Below are positions 24,552-31,886 of a stretch of 36,054 nt of DNA, one piece after another (positions within the stretch are counted from its first letter, which is position 1; each line of letters opens with the position of its first letter). A program made the position numbers and the translations under genes. Origin of the DNA: Paracoccaceae bacterium (lineage in GTDB: Bacteria; Pseudomonadota; Alphaproteobacteria; Rhodobacterales; Rhodobacteraceae); NCBI GenBank assembly GCA_026989055.1, contig JALSKC010000001.1, positions 1 through 36,054 of the forward strand, written 5' to 3'. A model generated the notes under the pieces. It searched no databases, was not told the DNA's origin, and saw nothing but the letters and a program-made list of their open reading frames with translations.

Positions 24552-24994
24552 TGCGCGCCCTGCTCCAGCGGGTGCGCCGCGCCGAGGTTTCCGTGAACGG
24601 CGCCGTCGTGGGGCGCACCGGCCCGGGACTCGTGGTATTCGTCTGCGCCATGCGCGGCGACAGCGAATCCGAGGCGGCTCGGCTGGCCGCCAAGGTGGCC
24701 AGGCTGCGCATCTTCGCCGATGCGCGCGGGCGGATGAACCGCGCCCTTTCCGACATCGGCGGCGGAGCGCTGGTGATCAGCCAGTTCACCCTTGCCGCCG
24801 ATACCGCGCGGGGCAACCGCCCCGGCTTTTCCTCCGCCGCGCCTCCGCAGGAGGGGCGGGCGCTCTACGAGGCCTTCGCCCGCCAGCTGGCCGCACAGGG
24901 CGTGCCGGTGGAAACCGGAATCTTCGGTGCCGACATGCAGGTTGCGCTGGTCAATGACGGGCCGGTCACGATCTGGCTCGACACCGACGGCTGA
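24551..24994 (+). CDS. dtd: D-aminoacyl-tRNA deacylase
   Basis: A 147-residue enzyme that removes D-amino acids (and glycine) wrongly attached to tRNA. Both signature motifs are present: SQFTL at residues 77-81 and NDGPVT at 135-140, whose Gly-cisPro reads chirality. The N-terminal [17 protein letters not shown] is standard, and the length is normal for the homodimer. The ATG overlaps the last base of the sugar-kinase stop, so its translation is probably coupled. The SRP RNA gene follows about 100 bases later with its own promoter. Confidence 0.96.
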   Translation: MRALLQRVRRAEVSVNGAVVGRTGPGLVVFVCAMRGDSESEAARLAAKVARLRIFADARGRMNRALSDIGGGALVISQFTLAADTARGNRPGFSSAAPPQEGRALYEAFARQLAAQGVPVETGIFGADMQVALVNDGPVTIWLDTDG

Positions 24995-25057
24995 GCTCCC
25001 GGCCCGGGAACCGGGGCGGCGATGCGAAACGACCCGGGCCGCGCCCTCCGGCGAGGC

Positions 25058-25086
25058 TTGTCAAGCCGCGCCCGCACCCCTAGATA
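25058..25086 (+). promoter_or_regulatory. Sigma-70 promoter of the SRP RNA gene
   Basis: TTGTCA (25058-25063), a 17-base spacer and TAGATA (25081-25086) are followed after about six bases by the predicted 5' end of the RNA. The position and spacing are as expected for a strong stable-RNA promoter. The -10 is followed by a GGGG run. Confidence 0.7.
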
Positions 25087-25090
25087 GGGG

Positions 25091-25188
25091 GCGAGAGGTT
25101 GGCGCGGGCAAGCGTCTCGCCAACCCGGTCAGGTCCGGAAGGAAGCAGCCGTAACGAGCCCTGCTTGGGTCGCTGTCCAGCCTCTCAC
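25091..25188 (+). ncRNA. ffs: Signal recognition particle RNA (4.5S type)
   Basis: A ~98-base RNA with the conserved SRP domain IV: GGTCAGGTCCGGAAGGAAGC forms the asymmetric loop and GGAA tetraloop that bind Ffh, and CGAGCCCTGCTTGGGT closes the helix. GAGAGGTTGG (25093-25102) pairs with CCAGCCTCTC (25177-25186), fixing both ends within a few bases. It directs ribosomes making membrane proteins to FtsY at the inner membrane. It is a small bacterial form without an Alu domain. Confidence 0.95.
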
Positions 25189-25237
25189 CTCTCCCGCCAT
25201 CCTGTCCGGCCGACCCGAGCCCGGGCCTCCCGTGCCG

Positions 25238-25308
25238 TGCCGCGCTTCCTGCCGATCCTGCCGGGCAACCCCGACGGCCGCCTGCCGCGCTTCCTGCCGA
25301 TCCTGCCG
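25238..25308. repeat. 26-bp direct repeat, two copies 45 bases apart
   Basis: TGCCGCGCTTCCTGCCGATC and the next six bases (CTGCCG) occur identically at 25238-25263 and 25283-25308. Each copy itself contains repeated CTGCC. It lies between ffs and the small membrane-protein gene. Two copies only, with a 19-base spacer, so it is not a CRISPR. It may be a local duplication. Confidence 0.85.
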
Positions 25309-25389
25309 CACCGGGAGCCGCCACGCGCCAGCCGCGCTCTTCTCCGCCCCACCCGGGAGGCGACAGGGCACGGCCGCCGCCGCCTCCTC

Positions 25390-25734
25390 TCAACCGCCCC
25401 GGATGCCGGCAAGCGCCGCCCCCAGCAACACCGCGAGCACCCCCGCAGCCAGCAGCAACGGGACCGCCGCCACCCGCCTGATGCCCGACCGGCACGGAAA
25501 GGCACGCCCCAGCCCCCAGCAGCCGATCGCCAGTATTCCGGCCACGCCCTGCCAGCCGAGAAACCCCGTCAGCCGCCCCGGCCAGGGCGCGCCGGGAAGG
25601 GGAAGCTCCGCCGGCCGCAGCAGCAGCGCCAGCGACACTCCCGATGCCGCGATCCAGAGCGCAAGCAGCACCATCAGCGCCACGATCCGCCGCGCCTGCG
25701 CCCTGTCCTCCTCCAGCTTTCGCCGCCCGGCCAT
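25390..25734 (-). CDS. Small hypothetical membrane protein
   Basis: A 114-residue protein with a charged N-terminus (MAGRRKLEEDRAQARR) and three hydrophobic segments: IVALMVLLALWIAASGVSLA, a weaker one around GWQGVAGILAIGCWGLG, and AAVPLLLAAGVLAVLLGAAL. No conserved motif is recognised and no family can be named. The ATG at 25734 has AGGAGGAG eight bases upstream, which supports it as real; a GTG at 25743 is too close to that site. Its position between ffs and dnaX, divergent from dnaX, may be conserved in relatives. Because of the high GC, a spurious frame is possible, but clean membrane segments and a ribosome site argue for a gene. Confidence 0.6.
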   Translation of the reverse strand: MAGRRKLEEDRAQARRIVALMVLLALWIAASGVSLALLLRPAELPLPGAPWPGRLTGFLGWQGVAGILAIGCWGLGRAFPCRSGIRRVAAVPLLLAAGVLAVLLGAALAGIRGG

Positions 25735-25832
25735 GTCCCGCACTCCTCCTGCCCGGCGCCGGAACCCCGCACATGCGCTGGACGCGCTCCCGCGCAGCGC
25801 CTAACCTGCCGCGGCCACCAACGAGGAAGCCG

Positions 25833-27632
25833 ATGAGCGACACCCCCGACAGCAGCTACCGGGTTCTGGCCCGGAAATACCGGCCCGAAACCTTTGCCGA
25901 TCTGGTCGGCCAGGATGCGATGGTGCGCACCCTGAAGAACGCCTTTGCCGCAGACCGCATCGCGCAGGCCTTCATCCTGACCGGGATCCGCGGCACCGGC
26001 AAGACGACGACCGCGCGAATCATCGCCAAGGGGCTGAACTGCACCGGCCCCGACGGCACGGGCGGCCCCACCACCGAGCCCTGCGGCGCCTGCGAACACT
26101 GCCTGGCCATTGCCGAAGGGCGCCATGTGGACGTGATGGAAATGGACGCCGCCAGCCGCACCGGGGTCGGCGACATCCGCGAGATCATCGACAGCGTGCA
26201 CTACCGCGCCGCCTCGGCCCGCTACAAGGTCTACATCATCGACGAGGTGCACATGCTGTCCACCTCGGCCTTCAACGCGCTGCTGAAGACGCTGGAAGAG
26301 CCGCCCGCGCATGTGAAGTTCATCTTTGCCACGACCGAGATCCGCAAGGTGCCGGTGACGGTGCTGAGCCGCTGCCAGCGGTTCGACCTGCGCCGGATCG
26401 AGCCCGAAGACATGCTCGCCCTGCTGCGCCGGATCGCCCAGGCCGAGGGCGGGCTGATCAGCGACGAAGCGCTGGCGCTGATCGTGCGCGCCGCCGAGGG
26501 TTCGGCCCGCGATGCCACCTCGCTCCTGGATCAGGCGCTCGGCCACGGCAGCGGCGAGATCACGGCAGAGCAGGTGCGCGCCATGCTAGGGCTGGCCGAC
26601 CGGGGTCGGGTGATCGACCTGTTCGAGATGATCATGAAGGGCGATGCCGCCGACGCGCTGAACGAGCTTTCCGCCCAGTATGCAGACGGCGCCGACCCGA
26701 TGGCGGTGCTGCGCGATCTGGCCGAGCTGACCCACTGGATTTCGGTGGTGAAGATCAGCCCCGAAGCGGCCGAGGATCCAACGGTCTCGCCCGACGAACG
26801 CAGCCGTGGCCAGGCACTGGCCGGGCGGCTGCCGATGCGGGCGCTGACCCGCATGTGGCAGATGCTTCTGAAGGCGCTGGAGGAGGTGGCGCTGGCCCCC
26901 AATGCGATGATGGCCGCCGAAATGGCGATCATCCGCCTTACCCATGTGGCCGACCTGCCCAGCCCCGAAGAGCTGATCCGCAAGCTGCAGGAGACCCCCT
27001 CCCCCGCAGCCCCGCCGCCCTCGGGCCCGCCCGCCGCCGGCGCTCCGGCCGCACCGCAGCGGAGCCCCGACACGGGCCGGGCCGGCGGCGCGCCCTCCCC
27101 TGCCGCCCCGCCGGCACCTCCCCCGCCGACGCGCGGGGGGCAGGGCGGCCCGGCCACCGCAGCGGCACCGGCTGGCGAAACCGCCCTCTCCCGCTTCCCG
27201 GATTTCGAAAGCGTCGTCGAACTGATCCGCCGGAACCGCGACATGCAGCTTCTGATCGAGGTCGAGAACTCCCTGCGCCTTGCCTCCTTCGCGCCGGGGC
27301 GAATCGAGTTCACCCCGACCGGCAGCGCGTCGGCCGACCTTGCCCAGCGGCTCGCCCGGCGCCTTCAGCAGTGGACCGGGCAGCGCTGGGGGGTGACGCT
27401 GGTGCCCGGCGCCACGACCCCCACCATTGCCGAAACCCGCAACGCCGCCGAAGCCGCCCGCAGGCGGGAAGCGCTCGACAACCCCGTCGTGCGGGCCATA
27501 TTCGAAACTTTCCCGAAGGCCGAAATCAGGGATGTCCGCAGCCTGAGCACCGCCTCCCCGCCGGGAGATCCGGAAACGGCCCCGGAAGACGATGCAGACG
27601 AGGAAGGCTGGGATCCCTTCGAGGAAACCTGA
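25833..27632 (+). CDS. dnaX: DNA polymerase III subunit gamma/tau
   Basis: This 599-residue clamp-loader ATPase bridges the polymerase cores and loads the beta clamp. Seen: RVLARKYRPETFADLVGQ, Walker A GIRGTGKTT (51-59), zinc ligands Cys70, Cys84, Cys87 and Cys90, Walker B YIIDEVHML, and sensor SRCQRFDLRRI with the trans-acting arginine. Domain III ends near residue 390. A Pro/Ala-rich linker (about 385-450) leads to the tau-type C-terminal domain, ending with EEGWDPFEET. The ATG at 25833 follows AACGAGGAAG. No A-rich slippery site for a programmed frameshift was found, so a short gamma form is not predicted. It heads the dnaX-ebfC-recR block. Confidence 0.96.
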   Translation: MSDTPDSSYRVLARKYRPETFADLVGQDAMVRTLKNAFAADRIAQAFILTGIRGTGKTTTARIIAKGLNCTGPDGTGGPTTEPCGACEHCLAIAEGRHVDVMEMDAASRTGVGDIREIIDSVHYRAASARYKVYIIDEVHMLSTSAFNALLKTLEEPPAHVKFIFATTEIRKVPVTVLSRCQRFDLRRIEPEDMLALLRRIAQAEGGLISDEALALIVRAAEGSARDATSLLDQALGHGSGEITAEQVRAMLGLADRGRVIDLFEMIMKGDAADALNELSAQYADGADPMAVLRDLAELTHWISVVKISPEAAEDPTVSPDERSRGQALAGRLPMRALTRMWQMLLKALEEVALAPNAMMAAEMAIIRLTHVADLPSPEELIRKLQETPSPAAPPPSGPPAAGAPAAPQRSPDTGRAGGAPSPAAPPAPPPPTRGGQGGPATAAAPAGETALSRFPDFESVVELIRRNRDMQLLIEVENSLRLASFAPGRIEFTPTGSASADLAQRLARRLQQWTGQRWGVTLVPGATTPTIAETRNAAEAARRREALDNPVVRAIFETFPKAEIRDVRSLSTASPPGDPETAPEDDADEEGWDPFEET

Positions 27633-27733
27633 ACCGGCCCCGAACCCGCACGCGCCCCCGCGCGGCGGGCAAACCGCCCCGGCCATCGGGGACCGCCGGC
27701 AGCGCGCGCGACGGCTGCCCTCCGGTCCGGCCC

Positions 27734-27762
27734 TTGTGGCGGCAGGCCGCAATGCGTAAATG
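27734..27762 (+). promoter_or_regulatory. Candidate promoter of ebfC-recR
   Basis: TTGTGG (27734-27739), a 17-base spacer and TAAATG (27757-27762) lie 45 bases before the ebfC start. This suggests ebfC and recR can be expressed apart from dnaX. Confidence 0.4.
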
Positions 27763-27807
27763 CGTATCTGTGCGGAAGCAGACCCGCCCGATCAGAGGAG
27801 AGACGCG

Positions 27808-28152
27808 ATGCTCAAGGGCCTCGGCGGCCTTGGCGACATGGCCAGGATGATGAAAGCCGCGCAGGAGATGCAGACCCGGATGAGCGAGCTGCAGGAGCAG
27901 CTTGCCCGAATCACCGTCACCGGCGAAAGCGGCGCCGGGCTGGTCAGGGCAACGGCCACCGCCAAGGGCGAGCTGACGGCTCTGGACATCGATCCCTCGA
28001 TCTTCAACGCCGATGAAAAGGAGGTGGTCGAGGATCTGATCCTTGCCGCGATCAAGGACGCGCAGACCAGGGCACGGGAACGCACCCAGCAGGAAATGCG
28101 CAAGCTGACCGAGGCGATGGGCCTGCCCGCAGGCATGGATCTGCCGGTCTGA
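27808..28152 (+). CDS. ebfC: YbaB/EbfC nucleoid-associated protein
   Basis: A 114-residue YbaB/EbfC-family protein that binds DNA as a dimer with tweezer-like helices. The N-terminal [20 protein letters not shown] and the conserved strand and loop [19 protein letters not shown] followed by ALDIDPS are typical. The ATG at 27808 follows AGAGGAG; an upstream in-frame ATG at 27760 gives a non-family extension. It lies between dnaX and recR, with recR starting 4 bases after its stop, which is the standard arrangement and hints at a role in replication or repair. Confidence 0.93.
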   Translation: MLKGLGGLGDMARMMKAAQEMQTRMSELQEQLARITVTGESGAGLVRATATAKGELTALDIDPSIFNADEKEVVEDLILAAIKDAQTRARERTQQEMRKLTEAMGLPAGMDLPV

Positions 28153-28156
28153 GCCG

Positions 28157-28753
28157 GTGGGCGAGGCGACACGCGATATCGAGGCGCTGATAGAGATCAT
28201 GGCGAAGCTGCCCGGTCTCGGGCCGCGCTCGGCCAGACGCGCGGTGCTGCACATGATCAAGAAGCGCGCGCTGCTGATGGCGCCGCTGGCCGAGGCGCTG
28301 CAGCGGGTCGCGGACTCGGCACGCCAATGCCTGACCTGCGGCAACATCTGCACCGCCGAGATCTGCGACATCTGCGCCAGCGACAAGCGCGCCACCGGCG
28401 AGCTCTGCGTGGTCGAGGACGTGGCCGACCTGTGGGCGATGGAACGCGCCGGCGCCTTCGGCGGCCGCTACCACGTGCTGGGTGGCACGCTGAGCGCGCT
28501 CGACGGCATCGGCCCCGAGGATCTGTCGATCCCGCGGCTGTGCCGGCGCGTCTCCGAGGAGAACATCACCGAGGTGATCCTGGCGCTCAATGCCACCGTC
28601 GATGGCGCCACCACCGCCCATTACATCGCCGAGGAGCTCGAGGGGCGGGTCCGCGTCACCTCGCTGGCGCAGGGGGTGCCGATCGGCGGCGAGCTGGACT
28701 ATCTGGACGACGGCACCATCGGCGCCGCGCTCAGGGCACGCAAGGCGCTGTGA
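28157..28753 (+). CDS. recR: Recombination mediator RecR
   Basis: A 198-residue protein that works with RecF and RecO to load RecA on gapped DNA. Seen: the N-terminal helix-hairpin-helix ([20 protein letters not shown]), a four-cysteine zinc finger (Cys58, 61, 70, 73), the Toprim domain beginning [14 protein letters not shown], and the Walker-like C-terminal part ([33 protein letters not shown]). The start is GTG at 28157, 4 bases after ebfC, and is probably translationally coupled. Length is normal and all motifs are intact. Confidence 0.96.
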   Translation: MGEATRDIEALIEIMAKLPGLGPRSARRAVLHMIKKRALLMAPLAEALQRVADSARQCLTCGNICTAEICDICASDKRATGELCVVEDVADLWAMERAGAFGGRYHVLGGTLSALDGIGPEDLSIPRLCRRVSEENITEVILALNATVDGATTAHYIAEELEGRVRVTSLAQGVPIGGELDYLDDGTIGAALRARKAL

Positions 28754-28906
28754 GCGCGCGGGCCGGGGGCTGGCCGGCTCTCCCACCCGTTCCCGGGAGC
28801 ATGCTCCCCCGAGAACATCCGCCGCCGGAGCAACAGACAGGGCAACCGCCGGAGACGGCGGGCCGCCCTTCGCCCGGAGCGTGTCATTCACGCATGCCGT
28901 TCACGC

Positions 28907-28944
28907 CGGAGCATGCCGTGCAGGGCGGAGCATGCCGTGCAGGG
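28907..28944. repeat. 19-bp perfect tandem duplication
   Basis: CGGAGCATGCCGTGCAGGG occurs twice head-to-tail. A third, weaker copy of its GCATGCCGT core lies one period upstream at 28892. It sits in the 289-base gene-free gap between recR and trcR (28754-29042), which otherwise holds no gene I can support. Confidence 0.85.
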
Positions 28945-29042
28945 GCGGGAACCGGCCGTGGCGCCTCGGAGATGCGAAACCGGAAAGCCCGGGCGTTTCG
29001 CCCTGATGCGGCCGACCCCGGCAGACACCGGCCCCTGAGGGC

Positions 29043-29801
29043 CTAGCTCCTGTTGTCGTCGCTTCCTTCGTCGTCGTCGCTGCCGGGCAGGTTGAACAGG
29101 CTGTCGGCGTCCAGTTCCCTTTCCCCGGGCTTTTCTTCTTCCTCACCAGAAGACAGGGTGAAGGTTTCGAGCCCCGAGATCGCGCTGGGGATCTTCGGTT
29201 CGGGATCCATGATCAGCGACTGCTCGGTGCCCACCAGCTTGCGGCGCTCGTCGTCATCCATCACGCCGCCCTCCCTGGCCTTTTTCGCCGCCGCCTTCTG
29301 CACGGCGGCATCCAGTTCCGACTGCTTGCACAGCCCGAGCGCCACCGGGTCGATCGGCTGGATGTTGGCGATGTTCCAGTGGGTGCGCTCGCGGATCGAC
29401 TGGATGGTCGGCTTGGTGGTGCCCACCAGCTTGCTGATCTGACCGTCGGACAGTTCCGGGTGGAACTTGATCAGCCAGAGGATCGCCGCCGGGCGGTCCT
29501 GGCGCTTGGACAGCGGCGTGTAGCGCGGGCCGCGGCGTTTCTGTTCGCCTTCGGCGGCCGGGTTGTATTTCAGCTGAAGCTTGTGCAGGGGATCCCTTTC
29601 CGCCTTCTCGATCTCTTCCTGGGTCAGCTGGTTGTTGGCGATCGGGTCGAAGCCGCGCACCCCGGCGGCCACATCGCCATCGGCGATGCCCTGCACTTCC
29701 AGCTCGTGCAGACCGCAGAAATCGGCGATCTGCTTGAAACTGATCGTGGTATTGTCCACCAGCCATACGGCGGTTGCCTTTGCCATCAGCGGTTTGGCCA
29801 T
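29043..29801 (-). CDS. trcR: Cell cycle regulator TrcR (DUF1013)
   Basis: A 252-residue protein of the DUF1013 family, now annotated as the cell-cycle transcriptional regulator TrcR in alphaproteobacteria. The start MAKPLMAKATAVWLVDNTTI and the next segment SFKQIADFCGLHELEVQGIA are diagnostic. A second helix-turn-helix-like stretch follows (LSDGQISKLVGTTKPTIQSI). The C-terminus is acidic (SGEEEEKPGERELD and a DDDEGSDD tail). The two helix-turn-helix-like units suggest DNA binding; its targets are not visible here. The ATG at 29801 has AAGGAG upstream. The long open frame upstream crosses the divergent RNase gene and is not real. The regulon cannot be inferred from this window. Confidence 0.93.
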   Translation of the reverse strand: MAKPLMAKATAVWLVDNTTISFKQIADFCGLHELEVQGIADGDVAAGVRGFDPIANNQLTQEEIEKAERDPLHKLQLKYNPAAEGEQKRRGPRYTPLSKRQDRPAAILWLIKFHPELSDGQISKLVGTTKPTIQSIRERTHWNIANIQPIDPVALGLCKQSELDAAVQKAAAKKAREGGVMDDDERRKLVGTEQSLIMDPEPKIPSAISGLETFTLSSGEEEEKPGERELDADSLFNLPGSDDDEGSDDNRS

Positions 29802-29871
29802 CTGAATTTCTCCTTCGGCAATTGCCAGCTTCGCCGGGAAAACGGCCGGTCCGGGCTGGAACCTCGTTTCG

Positions 29872-29899
29872 TTTTCGGGGAAGTTGGGTTTCATATAGT
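29872..29899 (+). promoter_or_regulatory. Candidate promoter of the RNase T2-family gene
   Basis: TTTTCG (29872-29877), a 16-base spacer and TATAGT (29894-29899) lie 27 bases before the start codon. The -35 match is weak. Confidence 0.35.
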
Positions 29900-29926
29900 C
29901 CCGATCCGGCCCGAGGAAAAGAGCAA

Positions 29927-30592
29927 ATGCGCCTGCCGAAGCCCCCGCTCTCCGCCGCGTTTCTGCTCCTTCTGACGGTCGCGTTTCCGGCCGGACCGGG
30001 CCGCGCCGAGGGGGCACGCGGCGGCGATTTCGACTACTGGATCCTGGCGCTGTCCTGGTCGCCCAGCTGGTGCGCGCTGGAGGGCGATGCGCGCGGCGCA
30101 CCGCAATGCGACAGGGGCCGCGGCCTGGGCTGGGTGCTGCACGGCCTCTGGCCACAGCATGAAACCGGCTGGCCGAGCTGGTGCCGCACCGCTGCACGCA
30201 ACCCGTCGCGGGCCGATACCGCGGCCATGACCGACATCATGGGCAGTGCCGGCGCCGCCTGGTACCAGTGGAAGAAGCACGGGCGCTGCTCGGGGCTGGA
30301 CGGGGCCGCCTATCTCTCCCTGGCCCGCACCGCCTACGAAGCCGTGGCCCGCCCGCAGCTGCTGCGCCGACTGCGCCAGCCGGTGCGCCTGCCCGCACGC
30401 GTGGTGGAAGAGGCGTTCCTGGAAGCCAACCCCGGCCTGGAAGCCGATCAGGTCACCGTCACCTGCAAGGCAGGCCGTATCCAGGAGGTCCGCCTGTGCC
30501 TCGAGCGCGACAGCCTCTCGCCGCGGCGCTGCGGGGCTGATGCCCGCCGTGACTGCACGTTGCAGGACGCGCTGCTCGCCCCGATCCGCTGA
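29927..30592 (+). CDS. RNase T2-family secreted protein with altered catalytic motif
   Basis: A 221-residue protein with a signal peptide (AAFLLLLTVAFPAGPGRAEG, probable cleavage near residue 28). The RNase T2 fold is clear: FDYWILALSWSPSWC, CAS I motif LHGLWPQ with catalytic His72, and the CAS II region WYQWKKHGRC (Trp112 to Cys121). In classic T2 enzymes this segment reads HExxKHG. Here Tyr113 and Gln114 replace the His and Glu, while Lys117 and His118 remain. Six or more Cys fit disulfides in the periplasm. With one general acid/base pair altered, activity may be weak, changed or absent. The ATG at 29927 follows GAGGAAAAGAG. It diverges from trcR; a strong hairpin follows downstream. Confidence 0.87.
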   Translation: MRLPKPPLSAAFLLLLTVAFPAGPGRAEGARGGDFDYWILALSWSPSWCALEGDARGAPQCDRGRGLGWVLHGLWPQHETGWPSWCRTAARNPSRADTAAMTDIMGSAGAAWYQWKKHGRCSGLDGAAYLSLARTAYEAVARPQLLRRLRQPVRLPARVVEEAFLEANPGLEADQVTVTCKAGRIQEVRLCLERDSLSPRRCGADARRDCTLQDALLAPIR

Positions 30593-30673
30593 TCGCGGCA
30601 TCCCCGCCGACTGTCGGCTGCATCACCCGCCAGCCGGTTGGCGCCGCAGCTGTCTCTGCAGAAGGCCTGTCGA

Positions 30674-30706
30674 CCCGCTGCCGGCAGCCCCCGCACCGGC
30701 AGCGGG
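30674..30706. terminator. Strong hairpin between convergent genes, probable terminator
   Basis: CCCGCTGCCGG and its exact reverse complement CCGGCAGCGGG form an 11-bp stem with an 11-base loop. It lies between the RNase T2 gene and the VPLPA-CTERM gene, which converge here, and no U run follows on either strand. It may work in both directions. Confidence 0.6.
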
Positions 30707-30709
30707 CCT

Positions 30710-31408
30710 TCAGCGCCGACGGAAGCGGCGCACCCCGACCAGGGCCAGCAGCCCCGCCCCCAGCAACCCCGCCGCCGCCGGCAGCGGCACCGGCGAAACC
30801 GTCACCAGGTTCTGGCCGCGGGGGGAATTCAGATAGGTCAGTCGGTACCCCCCGCCGGACGCCCCGGCAAGAGCGGCGAGGTAGCTGTTCGCCTGACCGA
30901 TCACCGCCGCGCTGTACGGGGCGTTCACCACGCTGAAGGAACCGCCGGCGAGATCGAAGCCGCTGGAGCTGTCCGAGATGATCTCCCACAGGGCGAGCTG
31001 AAACGCCGCCCCCTGGATCCGGGTGGAGATCCCCGCATAGGCGGTGCTGAACAGCTTGTCGATATTCGAATCGACCAGCGCGCCGTAGCCGGAGCTCGCG
31101 GCGGTCGTGTAGGTGGTGCCGCTGGTCAGGAATTTCGCCAGATCGACGCAGAAGGCAACGAAATTCCCCAGCCCCCCGGTGCCCGTCAGCCGGAACGGCC
31201 CGGCGAAGACGCCGCCGGAATAGCCGGAAGAGCTGATCTCCAGGTAGCGCGACAGGTTGGGCGAGCCGAACGGCCCGCTGCCCTGATAGGTCACCGTCAC
31301 GGTGGCCGATGCCGCCGGAGCCACCCCTCCGGCCAGAAGCGCCAGCGCCACCGCCAGCGGTTTCGCAAGGTCGGCAAGCGCACGACGGTCGATTGCAAGG
31401 CGTTTCAT
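30710..31408 (-). CDS. VPLPA-CTERM sorted protein with thioester-domain signature
   Basis: A 232-residue exported protein. A signal peptide (AVALALLAGGVAPAASA, ending near residue 35) leads to a Gly/Ser/Thr-rich mature part. AFCVDL with Cys87 and AFQLALWEI with Gln137 and Trp141 match the paired motifs of thioester domains, where the Cys and Gln side chains join. The end is VPLPAAAGLLGAGLLALVGV followed by RRFRRR, a VPLPA-CTERM sorting signal: motif, membrane helix, arginine tail. Exosortase-type enzymes recognise such tails. No exosortase gene is in this window. The ATG at 31408 has GGAGGGG upstream. The surface location and reactive bond suggest adhesion or matrix attachment; that is inference. 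Confidence 0.85.
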   Translation of the reverse strand: MKRLAIDRRALADLAKPLAVALALLAGGVAPAASATVTVTYQGSGPFGSPNLSRYLEISSSGYSGGVFAGPFRLTGTGGLGNFVAFCVDLAKFLTSGTTYTTAASSGYGALVDSNIDKLFSTAYAGISTRIQGAAFQLALWEIISDSSSGFDLAGGSFSVVNAPYSAAVIGQANSYLAALAGASGGGYRLTYLNSPRGQNLVTVSPVPLPAAAGLLGAGLLALVGVRRFRRR

Positions 31409-31886
31409 GTCCCCTCCGGAAATTGTCACTCGATACGCGGTCTTGCGATATGCGGTCTCGATATGCCCTGATGTGCGGCCCGTTCTGCCGCCCGTTGTGC
31501 CTCAATGCCATGCCCATGCCGGCGCCACATTTCGGCCATGTTGATGCCCCAATCCGGGCCGGTTGCGCAAGCCCGTGCCGCAAAACGCAGTGTTTCCTTC
31601 CGGGCCGGAAAGGCGCGCCACGCCCGTTGCGGGCCTGTCGCGGCCTGCTGGCGGGCCCGTGCGGGAGCCCCCTCCGGCAGGAATCTCCCGCGCGAAGGGC
31701 ACGAACGGCGCTGATTTGCGGGTATTTCCTCGTCACGCCGGCAGCGGCGGAACCTGCCTGTCAGCGCGCGCGAACGGTGCCGCCTGCGGGAAAGTCCGCC
31801 CGGAGAGGCGAAACAATCCCCGGAAAAGCGCGTTATTGTCCACGACCGACCGCCACAGATGCGAATCACGCCCGCAGCTCACATCC
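31409..31886. other. 478-base gene-free region upstream of the VPLPA-CTERM gene
   Basis: No supported gene lies between the VPLPA-CTERM start and the quinone-oxidoreductase stop. The frames present lack ribosome sites and family resemblance. The part nearest the VPLPA gene holds the direct repeats annotated separately. The rest is moderately GC-rich with no hairpin or RNA I recognise. Confidence 0.6.
31431..31470. promoter_or_regulatory. Direct repeats upstream of the VPLPA-CTERM gene, operator candidate
   Basis: CGATACGCGGTCT (31431-31443) and CGATATGCGGTCT (31446-31458) differ by one base. A third partial copy, CGATATGCCCTG, follows at 31459-31470. They lie 23-62 bases before the start codon of the minus-strand gene. 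Such tandem sites often bind a transcription factor; none is known for this one. Confidence 0.45.

Noticed and set aside
25238-25308. Possible CRISPR-like repeat-spacer unit
   Set aside because: Only two copies with a 19-base spacer, GC-rich internal repetition, and no cas genes.
25833-27632. Programmed frameshift in dnaX to make a short gamma subunit
   Set aside because: No A-AAA-AAG-type slippery heptamer with a following stop was seen after domain III; the linker is GC-rich.
31426-31869. 147-residue minus-strand frame in the gap upstream of the VPLPA-CTERM gene
   Set aside because: No ribosome site, Arg-rich composition, no motif, and it overlaps the direct repeats and promoter zone.
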